A stretch of 64,000 bases of DNA, from assembly GCF_026340465.1 (NCBI RefSeq), contig NZ_JAPEPC010000001.1, forward strand, positions 620,001 to 684,000, given 5' to 3'. The stretch's first letter is position 1. Each line of letters begins with the position of its first letter. Shown piece after piece: positions 7,891 through 17,064 of the stretch. The DNA is from Streptomyces sp. NBC_01306. GTDB lineage: Bacteria; Actinomycetota; Actinomycetes; Streptomycetales; Streptomycetaceae. The translations under genes were made by a program, and so were the position numbers. The notes beneath the pieces were generated by a model. It searched no databases and was not told where the DNA came from. It saw only the letters and a list, made by a program, of their open reading frames with translations.

Positions 7891-8724
7891 ATGCGAGAGC
7901 CAGTGGGCCGAACGGCCGTCGGACCGGCGCACGCGGTGCGCAGCCCGCGGGGACGGACTGCGCCCGGGTGGAGCAAAGTACCCGAGGTGACGGTCTGGTT
8001 CTGGGTCGTCAAGGTGCTGACCACCGGGATGGGAGAGACGGCGTCGGACTATCTGGCCCGGGTGCTCGGCCCGGTCCTGGCCGGCGCCCTCGGGCTGACC
8101 GGCCTGGTGGCGCTGCTGGTGCTCCAGTTCCGCACGACGCGCTACAACGCCTGGACCTACTGGTCGGCGATCGTGATGGTCAGTGTCTTCGGCACGATGG
8201 CCGCCGACGTCGTCCATGTGGTGGTGGGCGTCCCCTACGCGGTCTCGGCCGCGGGCTTCGCGGTCGCCCTGGCAGCCGTGCTGATGACCTGGTACGCGTC
8301 CGAGGGCACCCTCTCCATCCACAGCATCCGCACCCGTCGCCGTGAGGGCTTCTACTGGGCGACGGTGCTCGCCACCTTCGCCCTGGGCACCGCGGTCGGC
8401 GACCTCACCGCCGGGACCCTGCACCTGGGCTACTTCCCGTCAGGTGTGCTCTTCGCCGCCCTCATCGCGGTCCCGGCGCTGTGCAGGCGCTTCCTCGGAC
8501 TCAACGCGGTGGCCGCGTTCTGGTGGGCGTACGTCCTGACCCGGCCGCTCGGAGCCTCGTTCGCCGACTGGATGGGCGCGTCCGCGCACCACGGCGGTCT
8601 CGGCTGGGGCACCGGCCCGGTCAGCCTGGCCCTGCTCGTGCCGATCGTGATCCTGGTGAACCATCTGGCCGTCAGCGAGCGCCGGCACACCCCGGAGGCA
8701 CCGGCCGCGGCCCCGGCCGACTGA
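7891..8724 (+). CDS. COG4705-type polytopic membrane protein
   Basis: 277 aa. After a ~28-residue basic N-terminus comes the family hallmark KVPEVTVWFWVVKVLTTGMG with ETASDYL, then about eight hydrophobic helices and recurring KVLTT/GxxxGD-like segments (LGTAVGDLTAGTLHLGYFPS, FWWAYVLTRPLGASFADWMG). The family is conserved in bacteria and often annotated as uncharacterised membrane-anchored protein; some relatives have been linked to metal or manganese homeostasis, which I cannot verify here. Stand-alone gene behind palindrome site 2, hence probably co-regulated with the dedA operon. Confidence 0.8.
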   Translation: MREPVGRTAVGPAHAVRSPRGRTAPGWSKVPEVTVWFWVVKVLTTGMGETASDYLARVLGPVLAGALGLTGLVALLVLQFRTTRYNAWTYWSAIVMVSVFGTMAADVVHVVVGVPYAVSAAGFAVALAAVLMTWYASEGTLSIHSIRTRRREGFYWATVLATFALGTAVGDLTAGTLHLGYFPSGVLFAALIAVPALCRRFLGLNAVAAFWWAYVLTRPLGASFADWMGASAHHGGLGWGTGPVSLALLVPIVILVNHLAVSERRHTPEAPAAAPAD

Positions 8725-8825
8725 CTTCCGGCCGGAATGACCCAGCCTGCTCCGGCGTTGTCGCTGGCCGGAGCCGGTTCGCGGGTGGACTCGCGGGCGG
8801 GCCGGGCAGATCTGGAGGCAAGGCT

Positions 8826-9875
8826 GTGCACGGTGAGTACAAGATCCCGGGCGGCAAGCTCGTCGTGGTCGACCTCGATGTCGAGGGCGGCGCACTGCGC
8901 AACGTCCGCGTGGCCGGTGACTTCTTCCTGGAACCCGACGAGGCGATCCTGGACATCGACGCGGCCCTGGAAGGCGCGCCCGCCCACACCGACGCCGCCG
9001 GGCTCGCCGCCCGGATCACCGCCGCACTGCCCCCGGCCGCCGTGCTGCTCGGCCTCTCCCCCGAGGGTGTCGCCGTCGCCGTACGCCGGGCCCTCACCCG
9101 GGCCACCGAGTGGAGCGCCCACCGCTGGCAGCTGATCCACGACCGCCCGCAGTCCCCCGCCCTCCACATGGCCCTGGACGAGGTCATCACCGCCGAGGTG
9201 GCGGCGGGCCGGCGCCCGCCGACGCTGCGGGTCTGGGAGTGGGCCGCCCCCGCCGTGATCATCGGCAGCTTCCAGTCCCTGCGCAACGAGGTCGACCCGG
9301 AGGCCGCCGAGCGCCACGGCGTGACGGTCGTCCGCCGGATCTCCGGCGGCGGAGCCATGTTCGTGGAACCGCGCAGCACCATCACCTACTCCCTCTCCGT
9401 GCCCGAGTCGCTGGTGTCCGGCCTCTCGTACGCCGACAGCTACGCGTATCTGGACGACTGGGTGCTCGGCGCGCTGGCCGACATGGGCATCAAGGCCTGG
9501 TACCAGCCGCTCAACGACATCGCCACCGAGGCGGGCAAGATCGCGGGCGCGGCCCAGAAGCGCATCGCGGGCGGCGGGGTGCTGCACCACGTGACCATGG
9601 CGTACGACATCGACGCCGACAAGATGACCGACGTGCTGCGCATCGGCCGCGAGAAGCTGTCGGGCAAGGGGATCGAGAGCGCCAAGAAGCGCGTCGACCC
9701 GCTCGCGCGGCAGACGGGTCTGCCGCGCGAAGAGGTCATCGAGCGGATGATCGGGTCCTTCCGCAGCCGTTACGGCCTCGCCGACGGCAGCGTGACGGAT
9801 GAGGAGATGGCCCGGGCACGGGAGTTGGCGGCGGCCAAGTTCTCCACTCCGGAGTGGACGGCGCGGGTGCCCTGA
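8826..9875 (+). CDS. lplA: lipoate--protein ligase with N-terminal accessory domain
   Basis: 349 aa from GTG 8826 (GGAGG upstream). Residues 1-90 resemble the LplA accessory domain (HGEYKIPGGKLVVVDLDVEG, FFLEPDEAILDIDAAL); residues ~95-349 form the biotin/lipoate ligase fold with ALHMALDE, IIGSFQSLRNEVD, the lipoyl-adenylate loop RRISGGGAMF (~170-179) and KIAGAAQKRIAGGG (~236-249). The enzyme attaches lipoate to lipoyl domains of 2-oxoacid dehydrogenases and GcvH. The accessory domain precedes the catalytic one, opposite to E. coli LplA, an arrangement seen in other actinobacteria. Monocistronic. Confidence 0.85.
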   Translation: MHGEYKIPGGKLVVVDLDVEGGALRNVRVAGDFFLEPDEAILDIDAALEGAPAHTDAAGLAARITAALPPAAVLLGLSPEGVAVAVRRALTRATEWSAHRWQLIHDRPQSPALHMALDEVITAEVAAGRRPPTLRVWEWAAPAVIIGSFQSLRNEVDPEAAERHGVTVVRRISGGGAMFVEPRSTITYSLSVPESLVSGLSYADSYAYLDDWVLGALADMGIKAWYQPLNDIATEAGKIAGAAQKRIAGGGVLHHVTMAYDIDADKMTDVLRIGREKLSGKGIESAKKRVDPLARQTGLPREEVIERMIGSFRSRYGLADGSVTDEEMARARELAAAKFSTPEWTARVP

Positions 9876-9905
9876 CCGCCGTGGCACCAGATCGGCTGCC
9901 CCGGG

Positions 9906-10904
9906 TCAGGCGAGGGCCGGGATGATCTGTTCGCCGTACGCGTCGATGACGGTCTCGCGCGCGTCGTGCATCGCGTACACCGCGAACTGGTCCACGCCCA
10001 GGGCCCGCAGCGCCCGCAGCTTCTCGATGTGCGCCTCGGCGGGGCCGAGCAGACAGAAGCGGTCCACGATCTCGTCGGGGACGAACGCGGTGTCCGGATT
10101 GCCGGTGCGGCCGTGGTGGCTGTAGTCGTACCCCTCGCGCTGCTCGATGTACGTGGTGAGCGCGTCGGGGACCAGGGCGGAGTGCTCGCCGTAGCGGGCC
10201 ACCAGGTCCGCTACGTGGTTGCCGACCATCCCGCCGAACCAGCGGCACTGCTCGCGGGCGTGGGCCAGGTCGTCGCCGATGTACGCGGGCGCGGCGACGC
10301 AGATCGTCACGGAGTCCGGGTCCCGGCCCGCGTCGGAAGCGGCCGTCCGCACCGCCGAGACCATCGACTCGGTGAGGAAGGGGTCGGCGAGCTGGAGGAT
10401 GAACCCGTCGGCCCGCTGCCCGGCCAGCGCGAGGGCCTTGGGGCCGTACGCGCCCATCCAGACGGGCAGTTTCCCGTTCTCGACCCAGGGCAGCCTCAGC
10501 GGCCGGCCGTCCACTTCGGCCTCGCGCCCCTCGGCGAGATCGCGGATGACGCCGATCGCTTCGCCCAGCGTGGCCAGTGTGTTGGGCTTGCGCCCCGCGA
10601 CCCGCATCGCCGAGTCGCCGCGCCCGATTCCGCAGACCGTGCGGTTGCCGTACATCTCGTTGAGCGTGGCGAAGGTGGATGCGGTGACCTCCCACGTCCG
10701 GGTGGACGGGTTGGTGACCATGGGCCCGACGATCAGGCCGGTGGTGTGCTCCAGGATGCGGCTGTAGATGACGAACGGCTCCTGCCAGAGGACGGCCGAG
10801 TCGAAGGTCCAGCCGTAGCGGAAGCCGTTGCGCTCCGCGCGCCGCATCAGCCCGACGACGGCAGAAGCGGGCGGATCGGTCTGCAAAACGAGTCCGAAGT
10901 CCAA
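9906..10904 (-). CDS. LLM-class F420-dependent oxidoreductase (TIGR03842-like)
   Basis: 332 aa from ATG 10904 (MDFGLVLQTDPPASAVVGLM). It is a luciferase-like TIM barrel with typical blocks: RYGWTFDSAVLWQEPF, GLIVGPMVTNPSTRTWEVTA, RTVCGIGRGDSAMRVAGRKP, LPVWMGAYGPKALALAGQRA and the C-terminal EKLRALRALGVDQFAVYAMH. F420-dependent hydride transfer is expected; the substrate is unknown. It is divergent from the SnoaL-like gene and near the pyrimidine-catabolic operon, so a part in the same catabolism is possible but not shown. Confidence 0.85.
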   Translation of the reverse strand: MDFGLVLQTDPPASAVVGLMRRAERNGFRYGWTFDSAVLWQEPFVIYSRILEHTTGLIVGPMVTNPSTRTWEVTASTFATLNEMYGNRTVCGIGRGDSAMRVAGRKPNTLATLGEAIGVIRDLAEGREAEVDGRPLRLPWVENGKLPVWMGAYGPKALALAGQRADGFILQLADPFLTESMVSAVRTAASDAGRDPDSVTICVAAPAYIGDDLAHAREQCRWFGGMVGNHVADLVARYGEHSALVPDALTTYIEQREGYDYSHHGRTGNPDTAFVPDEIVDRFCLLGPAEAHIEKLRALRALGVDQFAVYAMHDARETVIDAYGEQIIPALA

Positions 10905-11324
10905 GGCGTGGCCTCCTGATGCGGATGCGGGTGCGGATCTGCGGGTGTGGATGCGGATGCGATGCGGATTTCGGGGGGGGGCGGCGACGCGGAGTCAGGT
11001 GAGGCCGGGTCAGGTGAGGCGGCGGCCCGGCAACGCGCAGCCGGGCGGAAGCGGTCCGGCTCCGCGGACGCCCGTATCACGTGCCGCGTCCCGGGAGATC
11101 CTTCCATATCGGGCCGTGCAGAAGCCTGTGCGACGACTCCTGGGACGCGAGTCGCGAGGGGACAATCCTGGACCGCTCGCCGGGCCTTGGGAAGACGCCC
11201 GCACAGACGGCCGCGCAGACGCCTGCCCACTGCATCTGCCCACTGCATCCGTACCGGCCGCGAAGGGATCTTGTGTAGCGTCGGGCAGCAGCAGAGGGCC
11301 CTGACCCCGTAGAAGGAGAACGAG
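10905..11324. repeat. intergenic region with degenerate TGCGGATG repeats and a G9 run
   Basis: About 10919-10970 consists of imprecise tandem copies of TGCGGATG/TGCGGGTG ending in nine G residues (10973-10981). A 13-bp direct repeat (CTGCCCACTGCAT) occurs twice around 11220-11250. No gene is seen; the stretch must hold the divergent promoters of the LLM and SnoaL-like genes. Confidence 0.5.
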
Positions 11325-11909
11325 ATGACCGTGAGCACGCGCGTCGAGGACCGTTCCGCCATCGCAAGCCTGATGACCGGGTGGATACACCGCGACCTCG
11401 GTGAGTGGGAGCAGCTGGGTGAGCTCTTCCATTCCGACGGCACCATCGAGATCAGCTGGTTCGAAGGGCCGGCCGCCGACTTCGTGGCCGCCTCCGCCCG
11501 GATGGGCGCGTCCGACCTGCGGTCCAAGCACCAGATCGGCGGCCCGTCGATCACCTTCAACGGCGACCGGGCCCTGGTCGAGACGAGCGCGATGCTCATC
11601 GCCGAGAACGTCGCTCTCGACCTCGGCTGCACCGCCCACAACCGTTTCTGGGACCGCGTCGAGAAGCGCGACGGCGACTGGCGCATCGTCCACCGGGCGA
11701 GTGTGTACGACATGAGCTCGTTCAACTTCCTCGCGAAGGTCCAGGACATCGACGAGAGCGCCGTCCGCCGCTACCCGCGCGAGTACGCGGCCCTCGCCTA
11801 CGTCCTGGAGAAGTCCGGCTACTCGGTGGCCCGTGAATTCCCCACCAGGAACAGCGAATTGGAGACCCGGATGAAGGCGGCGGGCCGGGCCTGGCTCGAC
11901 GGAGCCTGA
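11325..11909 (+). CDS. SnoaL/NTF2-like protein
   Basis: 194 aa from ATG 11325 with an AGAAGGAGA ribosome site. The SnoaL-like 4 pattern is evident: a first helix (VEDRSAIASLMTGWIHRDLG), ELFHSDGTIEISWFEG, SKHQIGGPSITFNGDRALVE, NRFWDRVEKRDGDWRIVHRA. Members are small cone-shaped dehydratases, isomerases or hydrolases; the aspartate in FHSDG is the usual general base. It lies between an LLM oxidoreductase and a cyclase, fitting a small catabolic module. Substrate unknown. Confidence 0.75.
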   Translation: MTVSTRVEDRSAIASLMTGWIHRDLGEWEQLGELFHSDGTIEISWFEGPAADFVAASARMGASDLRSKHQIGGPSITFNGDRALVETSAMLIAENVALDLGCTAHNRFWDRVEKRDGDWRIVHRASVYDMSSFNFLAKVQDIDESAVRRYPREYAALAYVLEKSGYSVAREFPTRNSELETRMKAAGRAWLDGA

Positions 11910-12062
11910 ACCCCGCGCGAGACCCGTCCGAAGGCGAGCCGCGCGGCCGGGAGCGATCCGCGCCCCCTCACCGGCGGACTCCGGCGCGACGGTGACATCA
12001 TGAGCGGGCCGGTCAGCAGCCCGGCGCTCAGCACACCCGCACATCATTACGGAGGAGGCCGC

Positions 12063-13028
12063 ATGGGCCTGAACCGCCACGACCCCGAAGGCGCGATCGC
12101 CGAGTCCGCCAAGGCGTACTCGAACTGGGGGCGTTGGGGCGCGGACGACGTGCTGGGCACCCTGAACTTCCTCGACGAGGCCAAGCGCCGCGAAGGCGCG
12201 GCCCTCGTGCGCCGGGGCGCGAGTTTCTCGCTGTCGCAGAGTTTCGACATGGACGGCCCGCAGAACGGCTGGCGGCGGCGCACCAACCCCGTGCACACCA
12301 TGCTCGACACCGGCACGGACGCCGTCATGGGCCACCAGGGCTTCCCGCACGGCATCGGCGGCGCCGACGACGTGATCTCGATGCCGCTGCAGTGCTCCAC
12401 CCAGTGGGACGGCCTCGGCCACATCTTCGACCACGGCATCGCCTGGAACGGGCGGCCGGCGGAGCACGTCGTCACCTCCGCCGGTGACCTGGTCACCGGT
12501 ATCGAGCACATGGCGCCGTACGTCGCGGGGCGCGGTGTCCTGCTGGACGTGGGCCGGTTCGTCGGAGGCGGAAAGGGCGAGCTGCCCGACGGTTTCGCCA
12601 TCACCGAGGAGCAGTTGACCGACACCGCGCGGGCCCAGGGCGTCACCGTCGGACGCGGTGACATCGTGCTGGTGCGCACCGGACAGCTCACCCGCGTCCG
12701 CCGCGAAGGCTGGGGCGAGTACGCGGGCGGACCGGCCCCCGGCCTCTCCTTCACCACGGCCGGCTGGCTGCACCGTACCGAGATCGCCGCGATCGCCACC
12801 GACACCTGGGGCTTCGAGGTCCGGCCCAACGAGTTCGAGGCCGCGTTCCAGCCGCTGCACCAGGTGGTCATCCCCAACATGGGCCTCCTTGTCGGCGAGT
12901 TGTGGGATCCGGACGCACTGGCCGAGGACTGTGCCCGCGACGGTGTGTACGAGTTCTGGCTCACCGCCGCCCCGCTGCCCATCACCGGAGCCGTCGGCTC
13001 CCCGGTCAACCCGATCGCCGTCAAATAG
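12063..13028 (+). CDS. cyclase family (kynurenine-formamidase-like) hydrolase
   Basis: 321 aa from ATG 12063, chosen for its GGAGGA site six bases upstream; an in-frame extension to 12000 has none. It carries the PF04199 core: TQWDGLGHIFDHGIAWNG (metal-binding HxxxD-type motif DGLGHIFDHG), RGVLLDVGRFVGG, GDIVLVRTGQ, AAIATDTWGFEV, and PLHQVVIPNMGLLVGE. These Zn- or Mn-dependent enzymes hydrolyse N-formylkynurenine, isatin or cyclic amides. Next to a dihydropyrimidinase it could handle another cyclic amide (inference). It converges on hydA across a hairpin terminator. Confidence 0.8.
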   Translation: MGLNRHDPEGAIAESAKAYSNWGRWGADDVLGTLNFLDEAKRREGAALVRRGASFSLSQSFDMDGPQNGWRRRTNPVHTMLDTGTDAVMGHQGFPHGIGGADDVISMPLQCSTQWDGLGHIFDHGIAWNGRPAEHVVTSAGDLVTGIEHMAPYVAGRGVLLDVGRFVGGGKGELPDGFAITEEQLTDTARAQGVTVGRGDIVLVRTGQLTRVRREGWGEYAGGPAPGLSFTTAGWLHRTEIAAIATDTWGFEVRPNEFEAAFQPLHQVVIPNMGLLVGELWDPDALAEDCARDGVYEFWLTAAPLPITGAVGSPVNPIAVK

Positions 13029-13031
13029 CAC

Positions 13032-13052
13032 GACGGCGCCTCGTGCGCCGTC
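13032..13052. terminator. bidirectional hairpin between cyclase gene and hydA
   Basis: GACGGCGC-CTCGT-GCGCCGTC, a perfect 8-bp stem with 5-base loop in the 31-bp gap between two convergent genes. No T-run, as is common in Streptomyces. Confidence 0.65.
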
Positions 13053-13059
13053 CCAGCGC

Positions 13060-14463
13060 TCAGTGCGCGTACTCACCGAGCCCGCGCGGCACATAGGCCC
13101 CGTGCCCCGCGTGGCCGGCGTACTCACGGTTGTCGATCACCGGAACACCACGTGAGAGCACCGTCTCCACCCGGCCGGTCACCCGCTTGCCCTCGTACGC
13201 CGAGTAGTCGACGTTCATGTGATGCGTCGAGGCGGACATGACCTGCTCGGCGGCCGGGTCGTAGACCACGATGTCGGCGTCCGCGCCCGGGGTGATCGTC
13301 CCCTTCTGCGGATACAGGCCGAACATCCGCGCCGGTGCAGCGCAGGCGATCTCGATCCAGCGGCGGCGGCTGATGTGCCCGTCGACGACGGCCTGATGGA
13401 GCAGGTCCATGCGGTTCTCGACACCCGGCATACCGTTCGGGATCTTCGAGAAGTCGCCCTTCCCCAGGTCCTTCTGGCCCTTGAAGCAGAACGGGCAGTG
13501 GTCGGTCGACACCACCTGCAGGTCATTGGTGCGCAGGCCCCGCCAGAGCGCCGCCTGGTGCTCCTTCGGCCGCAGCGGCGTCGAGCACACATACTTCGCG
13601 CCCTCGAATTCGGGCTCGGCGAGATTGTCCGTCGACAGGAACAGATACTGCGGGCACGTCTCACCGAACACCGGCAGGCCCTCATGACGCGCCCGCGCGA
13701 TCTCCGCCAACGCCCCCTGCGCCGACACATGCACCACATACACCGGCGCCCCAGCCACCTGCGCCAGCTTGATCACCCGGTGCGTGGCCTCCGCCTCCAG
13801 AAGCGCGTTGCGGACCTCGCCGTGATAGCGCGGGTCCCGCTCACCGCGCGCCAGTGCCTGCTCCACCAGGACATCGATCGCGAGACCGTTCTCCGCGTGC
13901 GTCATCACCAGACCGCCGTTGGACCCGGCACGCTGCATGGCCCGGAGGATCTGGCCGTCGTCGGAGAGGAACACCCCCGGGTACGCGGTGAAGAGTTTGA
14001 ACGAACTGACGCCGCCCGAGACGAGCCGGTCCATCTCCTTGAGCGACGACTCGTTCACATCGGACATGATCATGTGGAAGGCGTAGTCGATCGCGCACTT
14101 CCCGTCCGCTTTCGCGTGCCAGGTGTCGAGCCCTTCACCGAGTGATCCGCCCTTGGACTGGATGGCGAAGTCGATGATGGTCGTCGTGCCGCCCCAGGCG
14201 GCCGCCCGGGTCCCGGTCTCGAAGGTGTCGGACGCGAAGGTGCCGCCGAAGGGCATCTCCATGTGCGTATGGGCGTCGACCCCGCCGGGGACCACGTACT
14301 TCCCGGTGGCGTCGATCGTACGGTCGGCGGTCCAGGCGTCCGCGGCGGCGGAGCCGTGCGCGGCGAGAGCGGCGATCCGGCCGTCCTCGATGAGGACGTC
14401 GGCGTGGGTCTCCTCCGCGGCGGTGATGACGAGACCGCCGCGGACCAAGGTGCGGGTACTCAT
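13060..14463 (-). CDS. hydA: dihydropyrimidinase / D-hydantoinase
   Basis: 467 aa. The cyclic-amidohydrolase motifs are all present: VDAHTHMEM (metal His-X-His at 65-67), the carboxylated lysine in VSSFKLFTAYPG (K156), MTHAENG, YVVHVSAQGAL, and STDHCPF (metal Asp, ~residue 320). It hydrolyses dihydrouracil or dihydrothymine to N-carbamoyl-beta-amino acids. It is the last gene of a leftward unit behind the beta-ureidopropionase and transaminase genes, with a ~216-bp gap before it, so a separate promoter is possible. Cytoplasmic. Confidence 0.92.
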   Translation of the reverse strand: MSTRTLVRGGLVITAAEETHADVLIEDGRIAALAAHGSAAADAWTADRTIDATGKYVVPGGVDAHTHMEMPFGGTFASDTFETGTRAAAWGGTTTIIDFAIQSKGGSLGEGLDTWHAKADGKCAIDYAFHMIMSDVNESSLKEMDRLVSGGVSSFKLFTAYPGVFLSDDGQILRAMQRAGSNGGLVMTHAENGLAIDVLVEQALARGERDPRYHGEVRNALLEAEATHRVIKLAQVAGAPVYVVHVSAQGALAEIARARHEGLPVFGETCPQYLFLSTDNLAEPEFEGAKYVCSTPLRPKEHQAALWRGLRTNDLQVVSTDHCPFCFKGQKDLGKGDFSKIPNGMPGVENRMDLLHQAVVDGHISRRRWIEIACAAPARMFGLYPQKGTITPGADADIVVYDPAAEQVMSASTHHMNVDYSAYEGKRVTGRVETVLSRGVPVIDNREYAGHAGHGAYVPRGLGEYAH

Positions 14464-14679
14464 GGTGCTCTGCTCCCTCTTTCGTACACCGGTGCGTGCT
14501 GCGGAACCCGCCGACCAGGGTCTGTCCGGTCTGTCTTCGTGGATCAGGCCGCGGCGTCCGGTGCGGTGCCTCGCATGGCGGAGGATCGCCCCCGTACTGG
14601 ACGTACTGGGGTGACTCCGACAACGCCGCGAGGTGCCGTGCCGGGCGTCGCGGGCCCACGAAGACCGGCCGGACAGGAC

Positions 14680-15960
14680 CTACCCCGCCCGCAGGGCCTG
14701 TTCGATGATGGCCGCGCCCGCTTCGGCCTCTGCGACATTGAGCGACAGCGGCGGTGCGATGCGCAGCACGCTGGTGTCGTGCCCGCCGCCCTTGCCGATG
14801 AGCAGCCCGCCCTCCCTGGCGGCCTCCAGGACGGCCGCCGCCGCCTCCGGGTTGGCCTCGTCGGTGCCGGGCTTCACCAGCTCGACGCCGATCATGAGGC
14901 CCCGGCCGCGCACTTCGCGTACGAGCGGGGAGTGCGCGCCGACGGCCCGCAGCCGTTCGAGCAGGAGGCCGCCGATCCGGCGCGCGTTGCCCTGGAGGTC
15001 GTGTTCCAGCAGATAGGTGAGGTTGGCGAGGCCCGCGGCCATGGTGACCGGGGAGCCGCCGAAGGTCGAAATGGAGTTGGCGTCCAGGCAGTTCATGACG
15101 TCGGCGCGGGCGACGACACCGCCGATGGACATGCCGTTGCCGATGCCCTTGGCGAAGGTGAGGATGTCCGGCGGGCCGTTCTCGGCGTGTGCCTGCCAGC
15201 CCCAGAAGTGGTCGCCCGTGCGCCCCCAGCCGGTCTGCACCTCGTCGGCGATCCAGAGGATGCCGTGCCGGTCGAGCACTTCGCGGAACGCGGCGTAGAG
15301 GCCGTCGGGCGGCGCGGTGAAGCCGCCGACGCCCTGGATCGGCTCGGCGATCAGGGCCGCCGCGTCATGGGTGTGGCCGAGCAGGTCCTCCAGGTCGGCG
15401 ACGCACGCCTCGATGAACCGGGCGTCACTGAGCTGCGCGTACGGGCCCCGGCTGCGGACAGCGCCGTGGACGTAGAGCGTCTGGAGCGGGGAGATGCCGG
15501 TCGGCGACCAGCTGCGGTTGCCGGTGATGCCGACGCTCGTGAAGGAGCGCCCGTGGTAGCTGTTGCGCATCGCGAGGATCTGGCTGGACCTGCGGTACGC
15601 GGTGGCGAGCAGCAGCGCGGTGTCGTTGGCCTCGGTCCCCGACGTGGTGAAGAAGACACGGGCGTCCGGGATCCCGGAGAGCGTCGCGATCCGCTCGGCC
15701 AGCTCCACCATCGGCCGGTTGAGATAGAGCGTCGAGGAGTGCACGATCCGGCCGGCCTGCTCGCTGACCGCCTTGGTCACCTCGGGCAGGGCGTGCGCGG
15801 TCATGGTGGTGAGGATGCCGCCGAAGAAGTCGAGATAGCGGTTGCCGTCCGCGTCCCAGACGTACCGGCCCTCGCCATGGGTGATCTCGATGGGCTCCCG
15901 GTAGTACGTGGCGAGCCACTCGGGGAGGACGGCCCGGTGCCTGTTGTACAGATCGCTCAC
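14680..15960 (-). CDS. class III aminotransferase (beta-alanine/beta-aminoisobutyrate type)
   Basis: 426 aa from GTG 15960, whose GTGA overlaps the stop of the ureidopropionase gene. PLP-fold landmarks: TTSGTEANDTALLLA (105-119), NSYHGRSF (133-140), ILWIADEVQTGWGRTG (234-249, D239) and the Schiff-base lysine in LTFAKGIGNGMSIGG (K271). It resembles AGXT2/BAIBPAT-like enzymes. With dihydropyrimidinase and ureidopropionase beside it, the likely job is removing the amino group of beta-alanine or beta-aminoisobutyrate (inference from context plus family). The frame extends upstream into the previous gene, where it is shadow. Confidence 0.88.
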   Translation of the reverse strand: MSDLYNRHRAVLPEWLATYYREPIEITHGEGRYVWDADGNRYLDFFGGILTTMTAHALPEVTKAVSEQAGRIVHSSTLYLNRPMVELAERIATLSGIPDARVFFTTSGTEANDTALLLATAYRRSSQILAMRNSYHGRSFTSVGITGNRSWSPTGISPLQTLYVHGAVRSRGPYAQLSDARFIEACVADLEDLLGHTHDAAALIAEPIQGVGGFTAPPDGLYAAFREVLDRHGILWIADEVQTGWGRTGDHFWGWQAHAENGPPDILTFAKGIGNGMSIGGVVARADVMNCLDANSISTFGGSPVTMAAGLANLTYLLEHDLQGNARRIGGLLLERLRAVGAHSPLVREVRGRGLMIGVELVKPGTDEANPEAAAAVLEAAREGGLLIGKGGGHDTSVLRIAPPLSLNVAEAEAGAAIIEQALRAG

Positions 15961-16799
15961 GGCTGCACCAGCCCGTCGTACGCGTCGGGCCTGCGGTCCC
16001 GGTAGAACGCCCACTGCTGCCTGACCTCGTCGATGAGATCCAGGTCGAGGTCGCGGACGAGGAGTTCCTCGCTCTTGTCGTCGGCGACGTCCCCGACGAA
16101 CTGGCCACGGGGGTCGACGAAGTAGCTGGTGCCGTAGAAGTCGTTGTCGCCGTACTCCTCCTGGCCGACCCGGTTGATCGCGGCGATGAAGTACTCGTTG
16201 GCGACGGCGGCGGCGGGCTGCTCCAACTGCCAGAGGTGGGCGGAGAGACCGCGCGAGGTGGCCGAGGGGTTGTAGACGATCTGCGCCCCGTTCAGGCCGA
16301 GTTGGCGCCAGCCCTCGGGGAAGTGGCGGTCGTAGCAGATGTACACGCCGACCTTGCCCACGGCCGTGTCGAAGACCGGCCAGCCCGCGTTCCCCGGTTT
16401 GAAGTAGTACTTCTCCCAGAAGCCCTTGACCTGCGGGATGTGGTGTTTGCGGTACTTGCCGAGGTACGAACCGTCGGCGTCGATGACGGCCGCCGTGTTG
16501 AAGTAGAAGCCCGACTGCTCCTGCTCGAAGACCGGAACCACGATCACCATGCCGGTCTCGCGGGCGAGTTCCTGCATCCGGGTGACCGTCGGCCCGTCGG
16601 GCACGGACTCCGCCCAGCGGTAGTGCTCGGCCTCCTGCACCTGGCAGAAGTACGGGGCGTTGAAGACTTCCTGGAATCCGATGATCCGCGCACCCTGACG
16701 GGCCGCCTCGCGGGCGTGCTCCTCATGCTTGGCGATCATGGATTCGGTGTCGCCGGTCCAGGTGGCCTGGACCAGTGCGGCGCGTACGACGTGGGACAT
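15957..16799 (-). CDS. beta-ureidopropionase (nitrilase superfamily)
   Basis: 280 aa from ATG 16799 (AAGGAG site). The catalytic triad is visible: E44 in GFQEVFNAPY, K118 in KYRKHHIPQ and C155 in GVYICYDRHFPEGW. The VKGFWEKYYFKPGN and NRVGQEEYGDNDFYGTSYF segments fit beta-ureidopropionase/N-carbamoylputrescine amidase relatives; context favours N-carbamoyl-beta-alanine hydrolysis. First gene of the three-gene reductive-pyrimidine unit. A frame extension to 16883 overlaps the promoter dyad and is unlikely. No dihydropyrimidine dehydrogenase gene is found nearby. Confidence 0.88.
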   Translation of the reverse strand: MSHVVRAALVQATWTGDTESMIAKHEEHAREAARQGARIIGFQEVFNAPYFCQVQEAEHYRWAESVPDGPTVTRMQELARETGMVIVVPVFEQEQSGFYFNTAAVIDADGSYLGKYRKHHIPQVKGFWEKYYFKPGNAGWPVFDTAVGKVGVYICYDRHFPEGWRQLGLNGAQIVYNPSATSRGLSAHLWQLEQPAAAVANEYFIAAINRVGQEEYGDNDFYGTSYFVDPRGQFVGDVADDKSEELLVRDLDLDLIDEVRQQWAFYRDRRPDAYDGLVQP

Positions 16800-16830
16800 G
16801 AGCAGCTCCTTCAACAGGGCGCCACGAAGC

Positions 16831-16856
16831 TCTACGCACGTAGACGGGTTGCGTAG
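16831..16856. promoter_or_regulatory. overlapping dyads upstream of the pyrimidine-catabolic operon
   Basis: TCTACG-CA-CGTAGA (16831-16844) overlaps a second inverted repeat, CTACGCA-N11-TGCGTAG (16832-16838 and 16850-16856), about 32-57 bp before the first gene. This is a strong operator candidate; the regulator is not evident. The arms differ from the GTCTAC-N6-GTAGAC sites elsewhere in the window. Confidence 0.5.
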
Positions 16857-17064
16857 GAGGAGAACGTAAGCCCCGTCACACACTGGGGCAAGACCATCGC
16901 CGTTAACCGGCAGAGTCGATCACGTTTCGCCCCTTCATGATCACTTCGCCATCCCGCCGTGATCAGATTGCGCGCCCGCCCCCGCGTGGCGACCAGGCCA
17001 GGACCGCCCGCACACCAGGCCGGACCCACCACCGGGCGGCGCCGCGGCGGCCTGGGCGCTCAGG

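Noticed and set aside
10919-10981. TGCGGATG repeats as a CRISPR or origin-like array
   Set aside because: Units are short, imprecise and without spacers; a simple-sequence tract.
14263-16005. 580-codon plus-strand frame
   Set aside because: Antisense to the transaminase and hydA region, no start signal and no family features.
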